The notes under the pieces are model-generated. The model was given only the letters and a program-made list of their open reading frames with translations, had not been told where the DNA came from and searched no databases. Shown in pieces: positions 20,168-42,850 of a stretch of DNA of 62,000 nt. A program made the position numbers and the translations under genes. The DNA is taken from the NCBI GenBank assembly GCA_009746045.1, contig RPFO01000022.1, positions 1,522,280-1,584,279 of the forward strand, given 5' to 3'. The stretch comes from Mesostigma viride. Its lineage: Eukaryota; Streptophyta; Mesostigmatophyceae; Mesostigmatales; Mesostigmataceae. Position 1 is the stretch's first letter; every line of letters begins with the position of its first letter.

Positions 20168-20455
20168 ATAGTCCTAGTACAGCCATGCTACGTCCTGGCT
20201 ATGATGAGATTACTTGCCCACGCTCCTAGTGTTATGCCATGCTCACATGAGTCTTATTGCACCCACAGATTGCCGGATCGTTAGCGTGTCCGTTTAGCTA
20301 GCGTTCCCGAATGCAGCTGTGGCATGCCTTAGGCATGAAGGAGAGTGGGGGTCTCTGCCCTTTCTCCTGTTGTGCACACACAGGCATTAAAAGCACTTCG
20401 GTGCTCCGTGACTCCCCAACGGGAGCACGTGTTTAAATAATTAATTAATGAATGA
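20168..20455 (+). mobile_element. 5'-truncated LINE copy with 8-bp target duplication
   Basis: This matches the 3' region of the LINE at 41.3-41.66 kb (CCTAGTACAGCCATGCTA, CATGAAGGAGA.TGGGGGTCTCTGCCC, GTGCTCCGTGACTCCCCAAC). It ends in an A/T tail with TTAATTAAT. ATCGGGGT occurs at 20160-20167 and again at 20456-20463, flanking it as a target duplication at the edge of the CCAT array. Confidence 0.85.
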
Positions 20456-20463
20456 ATCGGGGT

Positions 20464-21640
20464 TAACTAATGCTCCTTGACTCCCTAATGGGGGCATGAG
20501 TTTAATAAATGAATTAAGTAGTTAGTTAATAAATCAGGTTGATTCAGATGAGGTCCCTGCTGGTTCCTTGTGGACTGGCCAGCCAGGGAGATATCTTCTT
20601 ACATGGTCAGGCCCTTGCCGACCATGTAACAACCTGTTAGGCGACGCAGTGGCCAACATTGGACATACCGCCATATGTTTGTCTCCGCGATATGATTTTA
20701 GCTGACATGCAGAGCACAGACACTGTTGGCGTCATCCGCTCAACCCCTCTTATTCATACATGGGACCTCGGATATGTAGGATTAGTAGCGTTGCCCAGGC
20801 GGACATTGTCAAAGACTACGACCCCCCAGTTGTGGGTCCTAGGAAATTTAACAAGCATGATTGTCTCCTTGTTGATAGGCATTAATTCATCCTTGATGAT
20901 AGGCATTGCTTGCGTGCAAGATTAGCTCGAGGCCCATATTTTAGACTACTAGCTGAGCTGTGGACATACATGTAGTTATTGACGTCTTGACGGATATTGA
21001 CGTCTTGGGGGACTTCCACTATATCTTCTTTGGGGAATTCAGAGATCCCGGTCCCCCAACATGGACATGAGACTAATTAAAATCAATTAATCAATGTCAT
21101 GAATAGAGCGCGTTCATGACGTTCAGTCATGAACAGAGCCCTAACCTTAAACACATAAGAAAACAATTATGGCGGGCCATGTGACCAATGTAAGAAGCTT
21201 AGCCCCCAAACATATTGTTGTCTCACGTAATGAATCACTTGCTGATCAACAAATCGATGGTTATCTCATAGGCACAATGTACCTCTGACCATCATTGCTG
21301 GCCCATGCATGCATGCACCAATGGCAGCCTACATGACACATACATCGCTTATTTGCCATGTAAAAAATGCGACAAAGTGTCCATATAGGTACTCATAGAT
21401 TAGCACAAATTCCTTAGCACGATGTGGACAACTTTACTTAACGGTGAAAGCCTGTCTCGCCCTTATTGCCTTGAGGGTTCCCGGCGATAGGTCCTGTCTG
21501 TTGGTCGACATTTTTCTTTTGCAGCTGGCCATCGTCGGTAGGTATGAATGATCTCGATGCTAGCAATTACGATGATGATACCCGAGGTAGTCTATACCTA
21601 GGATCGAGAGCTTCTTCTTGTATGGCAATGCCGGCAGTTA
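20464..21640. other. intergenic A/T-rich DNA
   Basis: Contains another 3'-end-like stem (ATGCTCC ... GGGGGCAT, about 20470-20500) followed by a TTTAATAAATGAATTAA tail, suggesting a second small retroelement end. A short ORF at 20659-20925 has no supporting feature. Nothing else recognised. Confidence 0.5.
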
Positions 21641-22350
21641 ACTATTACTCCGAATAAAGAGTTAAGAGGTTGGCCCTCGGCAGTCGGCATGGCGATCACG
21701 GAGCGATGACGGGGCGATGACGGGGCGATGACGGGGCGTTGACGCGCGTGATGAATAGGATCTGTTTGACAGGCGGCGGCTATTGGTAATATAGATTGTT
21801 GATTAAGAGAAGAGTTTAGATGTTGGCCCGTGGGCGATGACGGTGACGGCGTCACCGTCATCGCCCTCGACGGGCGTCATGAATACGACCTTTTTGATAT
21901 GCGGCGGCTATTGGTAATATAGGTCGTTGACTACTACTCCGAATACAAATGTAAAGAGTTAAGAGGTTGGCCCTCGGCTGGCTCGGCATGGCGATCACGG
22001 GGCGATGACGGGGCGATGACGGGGCGTTGACGCGCGTGATGAATAGGATCTGTTTGATAGGCGGCGGCTATTGGTAATATAGATTGTTGATTAAGAGAAG
22101 AGTTTAGATGTTGGCCCGTCGAGGGCGATGACGGTGACGACCGTCACCGTCATCGCCCTCGACGGGCGTGATGATAAGCCCATGTTTGATATGCGGCAGC
22201 TATTGGTAGTATAGGTCGTTGACTATCACTCCGAATAAAGAGTTAACAGGTTAAGGCCCTCGGCCGGGCGATGACGGGGCGATGACGGGGCGTTGACGCT
22301 CGTGATGAATAGGACCTGTTTGATAGGCGGCGGCTATTGCTAATATATAG
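21640..22350. repeat. tandem units of about 290 bp with hairpins
   Basis: About 2.5 copies of a unit with GAGTTAAGAGGTTGGCCC, GGGGCGATGAC repeats, GGCGGCGGCTATTG and TAATATAG. Two copies contain long inverted repeats around GGGCGATGACGGTGACG; that at 22115-22166 has 25-bp arms and a 2-base centre. Confidence 0.8.
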
Positions 22351-22375
22351 GTCGGATATTTGTGTACCACCCCCC

Positions 22376-22930
22376 TCCTTCCCGCGGCAGGTACGCAGCG
22401 ACCCGCTGTTGTCCTGGCTGCAATTGTGTATCACTTGTACGGTATTTGTGTATCACTTGTACGGTATTTGTGTATCACTTGTCCTCCTTCCCACGGCAGG
22501 TACGCAGCGACCCGCTGTTGTCCTGGCTGCAATTGTGTATCACTTGTACGGTATTTGTGTATCACTTGTCCTCCTTCCCACGGCAGGTACGCAGCGACCC
22601 GCTGTTGTCCTGGCTGCAATTGTGTATCACTTGTACGGTATTTGTGTATCACTTGTACGGTATTTGTGTATCACTTGTCCTCCTTCCCACGGCAGGTACG
22701 CAGCGACCCGCTGTTGTCCTGGCTGCAATTGTGTATCACTTGTACGGTATTTGTGTATCACTTGTACGGTATTTGTGTATCACTTGTCCTCCTTCCCACG
22801 GCAGGTACGCAGCGACCCGCTGTTGTCCTGGCTGCAATTGTGTATCACTTGTACGGTATTTGTGTATCACTTGTACGGTATTTGTGTATCACTTGTCCTC
22901 CTTCCCACGGCAGGTACGCAGCAAGGCTTT
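22376..22930. repeat. 109-bp tandem array, six units
   Basis: CGGCAGGTACGCAGCG marks units beginning near 22391, 22500, 22587, 22696, 22805 and 22914 (109 bp each, one of 87 bp lacking a sub-unit). Each unit includes one to three copies of a 22-bp sub-repeat with TGTGTATCACTTGTACGG. The frames stay open only because of the repeat. A single inverted unit lies at 51,465. Confidence 0.93.
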
Positions 22931-23579
22931 GGCTCTTTGGCACGACGTTTTTGGCACTTGGCACTTGGCAGATACACAGTGCCGCGTACCCATTACACAA
23001 CGACGGTCGACGAGACTATCTGCTGCAGTGCTGCTCGGGCGCGGGATCCAACTGACAGACTTGACAAAAACGAAACCTGCGACCAGCAGCCACGTGTCGA
23101 CTCATGCGACGTTTGACAGTAGAAGCACATGGCGGCAAGCTCGATGTCCCCAGTTTAATATACAGGGTATCCATTTCCCGATTTTGGCATATTTTGGCAA
23201 GGATGAGCTCCATTTATTCAAGTTACCAGCTACAAACGTTGCCGGTCAAAACGTCCCCCACCAGACAGAGCAGCAGTCGTCAACTTAGCGCTCTAATATG
23301 TCTTTTGAATGCAAATTTCTGCTGCATACGCGGTGGGGAAACACGTAGCTAAGCTAGAGCCAATCAGCCCGAACCAGAGCGCGGTCCACATGGTTATTGC
23401 GGACTCTGAAACTGTAAACAAATTCAGCTTACCTTATCTGTCTTTAGTGAATTTCTAATGGATTCCTTGCAGCAAAAAGCTGCATATTGACCATGAGGGA
23501 AAGTGCCTCCTGAGGTCTGCCTTCGCGGGATCTGTTCTGCCTTAAACGATTGTATGCTAGAGTTTGATTGGTAGCACCA
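22931..23579. other. 5' flank of the coiled-coil gene
   Basis: No clear gene. ORFs continuing out of the 109-bp array lose any coding character. The promoter and 5' UTR of the gene starting at 23580 should lie here, but I see no clear TATA box. Confidence 0.4.
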
Positions 23580-34774
<11,195 letters not shown>

Positions 34775-35480
34775 TGTTGTGACCAATGAGTCCGGATTCT
34801 CCCGATTTCTGGCCTGCGCTGGTTGTTTCCTTGATGTTGTGACCAATGAGCTGCTTGGTTTATGAGTATGCCTCACAAGTATACATGTAACTGAGGATTA
34901 CTTGCATGGCAGTGCCAGGGCATGTCACAGAGTACTATGCATCGAGTCTCATCAATTATAAACACAAAAAGAAAAACATGGCATCTGTATCATGGCATCA
35001 ATTGACATGTTCACTTTGGCTTTGTAGTTCACTTTGGCTTTGTATTTTGAATTTGATTATTTAATTTATTATTCAAATTCAAAATACAAAGCCAAATTAA
35101 TTAAGTACATAACTCCGTTGGGAGTATACTAAGTTAGACAACTATGCATGGATGCATGGCGATCCAACGTAACACATGTATGGCCGTGTAAGTAATTAAG
35201 TACTTGCGTGTCATGCACATGGGCATGCCACGGAGTACTATGCTAATCTCATTAGAAAAATAATTACATGAGAGTTACAAATATCGTCTGCATCTACATG
35301 GCCCTGAGAAGGGGGGGTATGGTTTTAATTCAATACATCCTGGGCTACAACCTGAAGGTGGGGGGCCGGTGTAAACAGCCACCTACTCTGGTGGGTGCAC
35401 CTGGGCCCTCCATGTATTCCAGCAGCTAGCTAAGGTGCGGACATGGGGTGGAAGATGAATGTGGCTATAGGCAATAGCTA
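34775..35480. other. intergenic with LINE 3'-end fragment and hairpin
   Basis: 35033-35056 and 35073-35096 form a 24-bp stem with a 16-base A/T loop. On the minus strand about 35480-35097 there is a retroelement end (CAGGTTGTAGCCCAGGATG, CCTTCTCAGGG, CTCCCAACGGAG) like those at 57,650 and 18,038. The sequence around 34797-34836 recurs near 58,648 and inverted near 59,655. No gene. Confidence 0.6.
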
Positions 35481-35482
35481 GG

Positions 35483-35950
35483 TTTTCCGCGGACCGGCAC
35501 TGAACGCAAATGGTTTTCACCTTTGCGGCGTGCCAAATCAGAATATACGCTTGGCTGATCTCGATAGTACCGGCTACGCCCCCTTCTAATAAAGAAGGTT
35601 CCAGCCGTGTTCAGCCCGTCTCACGTTGCGAGACTGAACAAGTCTCGCGTGCAGACACGTGTGTAGTACTCCTACACACACAGATCTCGAATGATTTATC
35701 TAGTACCAAATCCGAAAGGCTTGCATCACTCCCCGGAAAGGAGAACTTTTGCGGATGACTGTAGGTGTAAGTTGGCGATGCCCTAGGATCCGGGGACGTC
35801 GTAAGGACTATAGTCAGCGAAAGTTGGTGCGAGAGGTCCCCAGTTCGATTCCGGTCGGATTCATTTGCAGATCGTGTTTTCCGCGTTTTCCGCGGACCGG
35901 CACTGAACGCAAATGGTTTTCACCTTTTGCGGCGTGCCAAATCAGAATAG
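35483..35950. repeat. pair of 60-bp direct repeats around a tRNA-like stretch
   Basis: TTTTCCGCGGACCGGCACTG through GCCAAATCAGAATA occurs at about 35483-35546 and 35887-35950. Between them, 35790-35865 has GGATCCG and CGGATTC that could pair as an acceptor stem and AGTTCGATTCC, close to a tRNA B box. The D arm is not convincing and the T stem is mismatched, so I treat it as a tRNA-like or SINE-derived relic. From 35951 to 36660 I see nothing. Confidence 0.5.
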
Positions 35951-36702
35951 CTAGGGAATGGCATCAATTGAATTTGATACAATTCGCTTATCTCACATGG
36001 TCAAAAGAATCTGTTTTGCCTCATGCAAACATTCTAATTAACGCACCGATCCGTAAGCTCAGCGCTAGGAGAAGAGAATGAGAAAAAACAATACAGTATG
36101 TTACGGGCACTAGATAGATTCAGTATGTTCAAAGTGAGACAACAGTATGCTTCCTAACAGGCCGGTGTCTAGTAAAGTCTTCTTGAAAATCCCATCTAAT
36201 GGTTTGCAGTCCTGGATTCATCTTTAAAGATCATTTCGTTTTGAAGCGAACCCTAAGTTATGCATGAAATCAGAAGGTACTTATCAATTATATTTTGCCC
36301 ATCTCTGGTCACCCGACCAAGGGAAAATACAGTTCAATTATTTGCATGCAATACACCACATATCGAAATCTGCTGAACTTGTGTGCACGGGCCTGCGGGG
36401 GTAAAAACAAGCTCAAACGGCCACTCATGGGGAGAGATGGGGTTAATACATAGCCAATTGAAAAACTACTAAACCCTAGGGTGACCCCGCCGCACCCCCT
36501 GCCGTACCCCTGGCCGTACCCTACTACCGCGTGACGGATGGCAGTATCGTGGGAGACGAGCCGTTGCCGTGGGAGACTCTATCTAGGCCGCGGGTTTCTA
36601 TCTACAAGTGCTTGATGTGGGTCATTTGCATGCAAAGGGTTTTATTCATTAAATATACAGAATAGTGGTCAAGTGCCACGTACACAGAATAGAGTCACCG
36701 GA

Positions 36703-37867
36703 CCCCGCAAAGTCTCACTCGCGGTACAGAGGGAGGTCCTCCGGCCGGGAGGTAGTCGAAAAAGGAGCCGACCCTGGCCGCGGCTTGGACCTTGAACCAG
36801 CTGTCCCCGCGCGCGCGAACCCGGGGAAGTTGACGGCGCAGGAGCGCTGCTCGCGAGGGCGCAAGGAGGCGCAGAGGTCGCAGACCAGCCGCACGCGGTC
36901 CCTCAGATCGTCCGGGACAGCGAACAGGTTGTGCATGTTTGGGTCCAGGCCCCTGTGGCACTGGCCGCACTTGCGGGGAGGCCACTCCGGCTCCGCCTTG
37001 TCGGTGTTGTCCTCGACTCGCAGCGCCATCTCGTGGGCATCCTTGTCGAAGTGGAAAACCTGGCCGAACTCGTCGCGCACCCTGCCATACTGGACTGTGC
37101 GCGGGTCGCCCTTGACGGGGCGGACGTTCTCGTTGATGCACCCGGCGAAGAGGACGTTTCTGCAGACCCCGCAGACGATGTCGCCGATCCGCAACTCGAA
37201 AATCCGGATCTCCATGAGGGAGCGCTGCATCGTCGGGGTGGGCTCCTTGGCGATCTTGTGAGCGTCGACCGCCGGCTTCTTGCAGATCTTGCACTCGCAA
37301 CCGGCGAGGACGTAGCCGTCAGGAGGGGGGGGCAGGCGCTCCGGCTGGTGCTCGTACCTCTTGGGCACCCATTCCTTGTGGAACTGGCTGGAGGTCACCA
37401 CCATGTCCTTGATGGAGGGGTTGGGGCCGAGGGGCGAGGGCCTTGATCCTGTTGCTGCAGTCGTTGAGGCAGCAGCATCCCCGGCAGCGCACCTTGCCGT
37501 CCTTCTCGGCGACGACCCCGTTGGGGAGGATGACGTCGCACTCGCCCTTCACTTCTTCTTGGGGCACGCCGACACACGAGGCGATATGGGGGGTATAGTG
37601 GTGTGGGGGAGGCCAGGTCCCGTCCTCGATCGTGCAAAGGCGAGGAGGGCTCCGAATCGGACATGAGAGCGTCGAACATGCCGACGGAGCTCGAACGGGA
37701 GGAGAGTCGGGCTCGACGGCGATGGCGGCTTTCCTCGCTTTCTTGCGGCGAGTGTCGGTGATCCCGGCGGCAAACTCGGGTGGGATCTTGGCATCCTTGA
37801 ATGCGTTGGAGAAAGATCGGGTCTGGCGCCATGCGATGGGCATATCGGTGAGGATGAGTGGCGCCAT
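36703..37867 (-). pseudogene. Cys-rich zinc-binding protein, copy A, frame broken
   Basis: Starts at ATG 37867 in the context CACCAGCTATGGC, shared with copy B. The N-terminal frame has a CRGCCCLNDC cluster. Near 37440 it passes to the frame ending at 36718, which holds four CXXC pairs (CKIC, CGVC, CGQCH, CDLC) and the segment FHFDKDAHEMALRV. Near 36820 the better frame changes again (DSWFKVQ). It aligns throughout with the protein at 38,412-39,125. At least two frame changes argue for decay or indel errors. A minus-strand AATAAA lies near 36,645. Likely a zinc-ribbon-type protein; function unknown. Confidence 0.6.
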
Positions 37868-37879
37868 AGCTGGTGGTTA

Positions 37880-38290
37880 GGTTGCTCGCGTTGGTTTGCG
37901 CGTTGGTTTGGTGATGAGTGCGTCTCTGTGGCGGCGGCCGCTTCTTTTGTCCTCGTTTCTCGTCGGCTCTCCGATCGTATCGATCGTGCGCCGCTGCGAT
38001 CGTTCTTCCAGAACCTTATCGTCGGCGCGACTCTCTCACGACAGTTTCATGTCGGCGCGGCGGTTCCGCGTCGGCGCGGCGCTTGCACGGCAGTTACATG
38101 TCGGCACGCGGGTCGGCGCCAAGTCCGGGCCGGCGCGACGCTTGCGTGGCAGTTGCGTGTCGGCAAGCGGGTCGGCGCCAAGTCCGGGCCGGCGCGACGC
38201 TCGCGTGGCAGTTACGTGCCGGCGCACGGGTCGGGGCCGGCGCGACGCTTGCATGACACTTGCGCGGGTGACGGAGTCCGTATGGTCTAG
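37880..38290. repeat. tandem array of about 60 bp before copy A
   Basis: Units with GGCGCGACGCTTGCGTGGCAGTT and GTCGGC..GCGGGTCGGCGCC recur at about 59-60 bp (for example from 38101, 38160 and 38219), with diverged copies toward 38,000. It lies directly 5' of the copy A start, so it may include the promoter. The many plus-strand ORFs are repeat artefacts. Confidence 0.8.
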
Positions 38291-38411
38291 ATCTAGATAC
38301 GCGGATGTTAGAATTATCGTGGGAGCCGCGATTCCTATCTACTTGTGCAATGTTTGTTTGATTAGCGAGCAATGGTTTTCTTTATTAAAAATAGATAGGT
38401 TAATCACCTAG

Positions 38412-39125
38412 TCAAACACTCTCAGCAGGGACCTGGCTGCGCCCGAGGGCGGCAATGTAGTAAGGGCGGTTGATGATGAGGTCGGCCATGGGCACGACCC
38501 GCCCGCACTTCTCACCCTCGACCTTGAACCAGTTGTCGGGGCGAGTGTACCCCTGGAAGTGCATGGCGACCGCCCTTTCGGCGGGCATGGTCTTGGAGCA
38601 GTCGAAGCAGTAGAGGATGACGCCCCCGATGGGGTCCCGCGGGACCGCGTAGAGGTTCTCGAAGTTGAGGTGGACTTTCTTGTGGCAGCCGCCGCACTGC
38701 TTGGGGGCCGGCCACTTCTCGGTGACGTAGGGGTCCTCCTGGCTGCGTACGCGGACCGCCATCTCGTCCGCCTCCTTGTCCAGCACGAAGTACTGGCGGA
38801 ACTCCTCGGCGAAGTCCACCTTGAGATCGGTGGTCATCTGCATCCCGCAGGACGCGAAGAGCACGTGGTGCTCGAGGGCGCTGTGGTAGCACTTGCCACA
38901 CAGCAGGATGCCGGCGTCGATGGGGGCGAATAGGCTCGACTGCTTGAGGGGGGCGCCGTTCTTGACTCCCCTCCTCGCCTGGACAGCCTGCTTGCGGCAG
39001 TGCGCGCACTGCATCTTGGCCGGGTCGTGGCGGCTTCGGGGACGGGGAGGGGGGCGGGGCTGGCGCGGGTGTAGCACAACACCTTGAAATGGCCTTTTTT
39101 TTACATAAATTATGGCCCATGGCAA
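38412..39125 (-). CDS. Cys-rich zinc-binding protein, copy C, intact
   Basis: Intact frame of up to 237 residues. The conserved part starts at MQCAHCRKQ (ATG near 39013); an ATG at 39125 would add a Pro/Arg-rich leader that may be UTR. Four CXXC pairs (CAHC, CGKC, CGGC, CFDC) and YFVLDKEADEMAVRVR align with copy A. The C terminus has DNWFKVEGEKCGRVVPMAD. A minus-strand AATAAA lies near 38,386. The 3' flank (CCTATCTACTTGTGC) resembles that of copy A, supporting duplication of whole cassettes. Probably binds two zinc ions; role unknown. Confidence 0.7.
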   Translation of the reverse strand: MPWAIIYVKKRPFQGVVLHPRQPRPPPRPRSRHDPAKMQCAHCRKQAVQARRGVKNGAPLKQSSLFAPIDAGILLCGKCYHSALEHHVLFASCGMQMTTDLKVDFAEEFRQYFVLDKEADEMAVRVRSQEDPYVTEKWPAPKQCGGCHKKVHLNFENLYAVPRDPIGGVILYCFDCSKTMPAERAVAMHFQGYTRPDNWFKVEGEKCGRVVPMADLIINRPYYIAALGRSQVPAESV

Positions 39126-40432
39126 GTTTATTGTCAGATTGACCTAGGATTGGATCCCACCACTCCCCGGGATGTGTCTGGCTAGTGGTGGAGTAGTTGA
39201 GTCAAAATGTTAAGTTTACATGGTACTCCCTGCTTAAGTTAACTCCAGATCCAAGGCCAAAACTGGCCACCTAAACCACTTGCACTAATTGCATAGAAAC
39301 AATAGATGATCTCAGATTATGCTGTAACTTTGCAGTGGTGATGAATAATAGTTGTTCTGACCTTGTACAAAGTTCTACGCCATTTGGAGCACTGGTTGGT
39401 GACAAATGCTAGCAAAATTTTGCTAGCATTTGTCATTAATGGCCATTTTAAATCAATATTTAACCCAAATAATGTCAGAATGCCACCAAAACTTATTGCC
39501 ATCATGCCAGCACCTGATGCAAGGTCTCAACAAGTCATGAGCAAAAATTCAGATCGTGCAGAGCCCAAAATGGTGACATTTGCCAGCAATTGTCACCATT
39601 TTTTGCTTTTTTACTCACAATTTTAACAACATTAACCACCAAAACATTCTCCAATTAAGGTGGGGCACATCATTTAAATCTTTGCAGGCAACTCAAGAAT
39701 GACTAGTACAAACAGTGTGCAAAAACTTGGTGCATGTGAATGCCTGAGTGGTGACCATTGCCAGCAGAATCCATCATGTAAGGTAGGCATTGCCAGTATG
39801 CCACAAAGCTGTGATGTGCAGTGCATGTCCATATGTATACCCCATGACACCATGCCTCTAAACTACTTGGCACATTGCAAAATGGGAAGGAAAGGTGAAT
39901 AATACATGCCACATCACTAACACAGCCATTTGAATGCTACCAACATGCACCATGCATGATATACACTACGTGTACAGTAATACATGTCGAGAATATGCCG
40001 AGCGAGCACATCAAGGTGCAGTGACCCCCACGCTGGCACATGTCACCTGGCATCCACGTATGCTCACATGATATGGCATTGGCATATCCCATGTCTCCAT
40101 CTCTTGCACTTTGTGCGCACCAAGCCACCCATGCAGTCGCCCACCCATGCAGCCACCTGGCCACCCACCCACACAACTGCTCACACACTCGCGCGCCCGT
40201 GCACCCAGACAGCCACCTGTCCTCCCACCCAGTGACCCACCCACCAAGCCAGCCGCGCACGTGCTTACCCAACTTATACAACCATGCGTGCACCTAGGCA
40301 CTCAACCACCTACCAACCCACTTGGACATCCACCCACCCACCAAGGCACCTGCGCAACCCACACACCAACTATAGGTAATAAGCAGGCATTCCCCCATCC
40401 AATGAGCCAACCACCCAACCACCCAACCACCT
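39126..40432. other. intergenic with a perfect 36-bp palindrome
   Basis: 39400-39435 is a perfect palindrome centred on AAAATTTT (arms TGACAAATGCTAGCAAAA). From 40,100 the DNA becomes CCAC/ACCC-rich. No gene supported. Confidence 0.6.
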
Positions 40433-41676
40433 AAACACCCAGGTCTCCAACGTGGAAACCAAGGTCGTCCACAAGCTACAACCCCAGTTCACGGCGCTAC
40501 ACACCGCGGCGCAGGCTTCGGAAACGCATGCTGCACTTGTCTCTCGCCTTAACCAGGTGGAGGGCAAGTGTGGCGTGCTCCTGAAGAAGCTTGAGGCCAT
40601 CACCGCCCACACCGAGGCCCTGGCCACACAGGTCCCCAAGATAGCGGAGCAGACGGCCACCATTGCATCCCAGCCACCCCGGCAGGATGCTGGCGACCTC
40701 CCGCCGCTCTCCTACGCGGCCGGACCTGCTGCGGTCAGCGACCGCCTCCACCACCGACGCCATCGCCACAAAGCTCCAGGAGCTGGAGGACCACCGCCAG
40801 GCCCAGCAACGGGAGGTCACCGACCGCGCTCGCCGCGAGTGCCGAGTGGTGCTACGTCGCTTCCCCCAGAAGCCAGGTGAGACGTCAACCTCTCTTGCTG
40901 ACGAGCTCAAGAACCAGCTTCTTACCCTCATGGGCCTGGTAGGTGAGGTAGAACTGCGTGGGTGCCACCGCCTTCCCCACTCACGGGACAAGGCGGCTCC
41001 CCCACCAGTCCTACTCACCTTCCCCTCCCCTGAGGATAAGCAGCGGTTCCTCTCTCGTCGCAAGCGGTTGCACGACCTCACCTGGACGCTGGATGACGAC
41101 CTCACCCCCGCTCAGCAACAGCAGCGACGCGACCTGTGGCCGGAATACCTCCGCCATAAGCAGGACCCCCAGAAGCCCAAGGTGTACTGGAGGGGCGGGG
41201 ACCTGATGATCAACCACAAGATGTGGACGCCCGCAGCGGGCTAGAATAGCAATAGCCCTAGCTTGTAACCATTGGCGTCACTGCCGCTAAGGCAGCCATG
41301 CCTAGAATGTTGCCTAGCTGTGCCAACACCTAGTCACGTGCCGCCAACGCACGGTACACAACCAGCCATAGCCTTAGCCTAGTCCTAGTACAGCCATGCT
41401 ATACGCCCTGGCTATGTCCAGATTACTTGCCCACGCTCCTTGCTATGATATGCTCACATGGGTCTTATTGCACCCACAGTTTGCCGGATCGTTAGCCTGT
41501 CCTTTTAGCTAGCCGCGCCCGATTGCAGCTGTGGCATGCCTTCGGCATGAAGGAGACTGGGGGTCTCTGCCCTTTCTCCTGTAGTGCACACACAGGGATT
41601 AAAAGCACTTCGGTGCTCCGTGACTCCCCAACGGGAGCACGAGTTTAATTAATTAATTAATTAATTAAACACCCAG
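40433..41676 (+). mobile_element. 5'-truncated LINE with 10-bp target duplications
   Basis: AAACACCCAG at 40433-40442 and 41667-41676 flank the insert 40443-41666. It begins in the middle of ORF1 and ends with a stem (CTCCC-CAAC-GGGAG, 41624-41638) and a TTAA-repeat tail. These are the marks of target-primed reverse transcription. Related copies are at 20,168 and 55,500. Confidence 0.93.
40443..41244 (+). CDS. LINE ORF1 protein (C-terminal part), L1 ORF1-like
   Basis: The frame first encodes a coiled coil (SRLNQVEGKCGVLLKKLEA). Near 40,725 it shifts by one base to the frame at 40663-41244, with LQELEDHRQAQQREV, then RRFPQKPGE and LLTFPSPEDKQRFLSRRKRL, then DDDLTPAQQQQRRDLWPEY, the order of coiled coil, RRM-like and C-terminal domains seen in L1-type ORF1 RNA-binding proteins. 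The start is missing through 5' truncation; the related copy at 56,957 (-) retains an ATG. Confidence 0.8.
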
Positions 41677-42850
41677 CCAGCTGGCCCCATATGCACCCGT
41701 CCGGCCACCCACAGTTGACCCACCCACGCACCTACCCACTCAACCACTCACTGCCCCCACACCCTTATACCCACTGACCCACCCACTGACCCACCCACAC
41801 ACGCATTTTCTCAGCCAGCACCCCGGCACCTACCTCACCCCAAACCTGCACAGCCCTTCACCCGCGATAGGTGAGTCGGTCCCAACCATAAACCCATCCA
41901 CGCATCCATATCTGTGCGCCCACCCGTCCATCTACCCGTCCCTTCGCCCACCCACCCACATCTAGTCATCTACACATCCATGCACCAGCCACCAACCACC
42001 AATGGCCCACCCACCAACCCACCCACACACACACATCCCTAACCAACCAACCACCAAACCACCACCCTCAAAAACGTGCAGTTGTTTCACTCATGCATCC
42101 AACAACCCACCCACTTCAAAGTCCCCAAAGCCTATCATCACCCAGCCACCTGGCCATCTGCCAATAACCGACCGCCCTTGCACTCATCCACCCACCATGA
42201 CCAGCCAGCCACCCAGGCACCCACCCACCCTCTCCAAGTTACTGCCTGTGCTCCGACCTACGCAGCCAGCCATTTACCAAGGCATCCACCTATCAGCCAC
42301 CCACCTGCCATCGAACCCACCCACGCCTAGGCATCCCTTGAAGCATATAGCCCAAGCCTCCCACCCAAGGCTCTCTGGGCAATCAAACAACCAAACAACC
42401 AATCACCCAGCTATACAACCACATAACCACCTAACCACTCAACAACACAATCACCAAACCACCTAACTACCCAACACCCAAACCAGCCAGGCATGTGCCC
42501 GCCTCGCATGCCCTCACCATTGCAACACCCCATACACGCCCCGCTCACCTAGCCAGCCACACACCCAGCCAGTCTCCTGCTCAACTCACGCATGAAGGCA
42601 ATATCAGCCATGCATGGCCTCACCTTGCATCACTTGCATTGCCTGGTTAATTTGCATGAGACAGCTTCCATCTCATTGTCAGCAACTGAAAAGGCTCTTT
42701 CTTCACAGTAATGAATAAGCAACAACGTTGGAAACGTTCTCCCATCCCTCTTTAAAACAGTCTTTAAATCAGAAAGACAAGGGCAAATCTCTGGACAAGG
42801 TGGCAATAACCACTGCACCATGCTCTTGAGAAAGCCTTAACAATCCAGCT
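41677..42850 (+). repeat. cryptic CCAC/ACCC-rich low-complexity DNA
   Basis: Irregular runs of CCACCCACC, ACCAACCACC and CAGCCACC for about 900 bases, similar to those left of the LINE insertion (40,100-40,430), so the LINE landed inside this tract. Thr/Pro/His-rich ORFs are artefacts. 42,600-42,850 is ordinary A/T-richer DNA. Confidence 0.75.

Noticed and set aside
18706-20284. Four overlapping ORFs of 445-512 residues
   Set aside because: They are translations of the CCAT microsatellite; every frame is open because the unit lacks stops.
22337-23288. ORFs of 231-308 residues with YLCITCTVFVYHL repeats
   Set aside because: All three frames are open through the 109-bp array; no frame is preferred and no start context is seen.
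35790-35865. Functional tRNA gene
   Set aside because: B-box-like sequence and acceptor pairing exist, but there is no convincing A box or D arm and the T stem is mismatched.
37896-38411. Arg/Ala-rich plus-strand ORFs
   Set aside because: Repeat-derived; periodicity of about 60 bp and no start or splice context.
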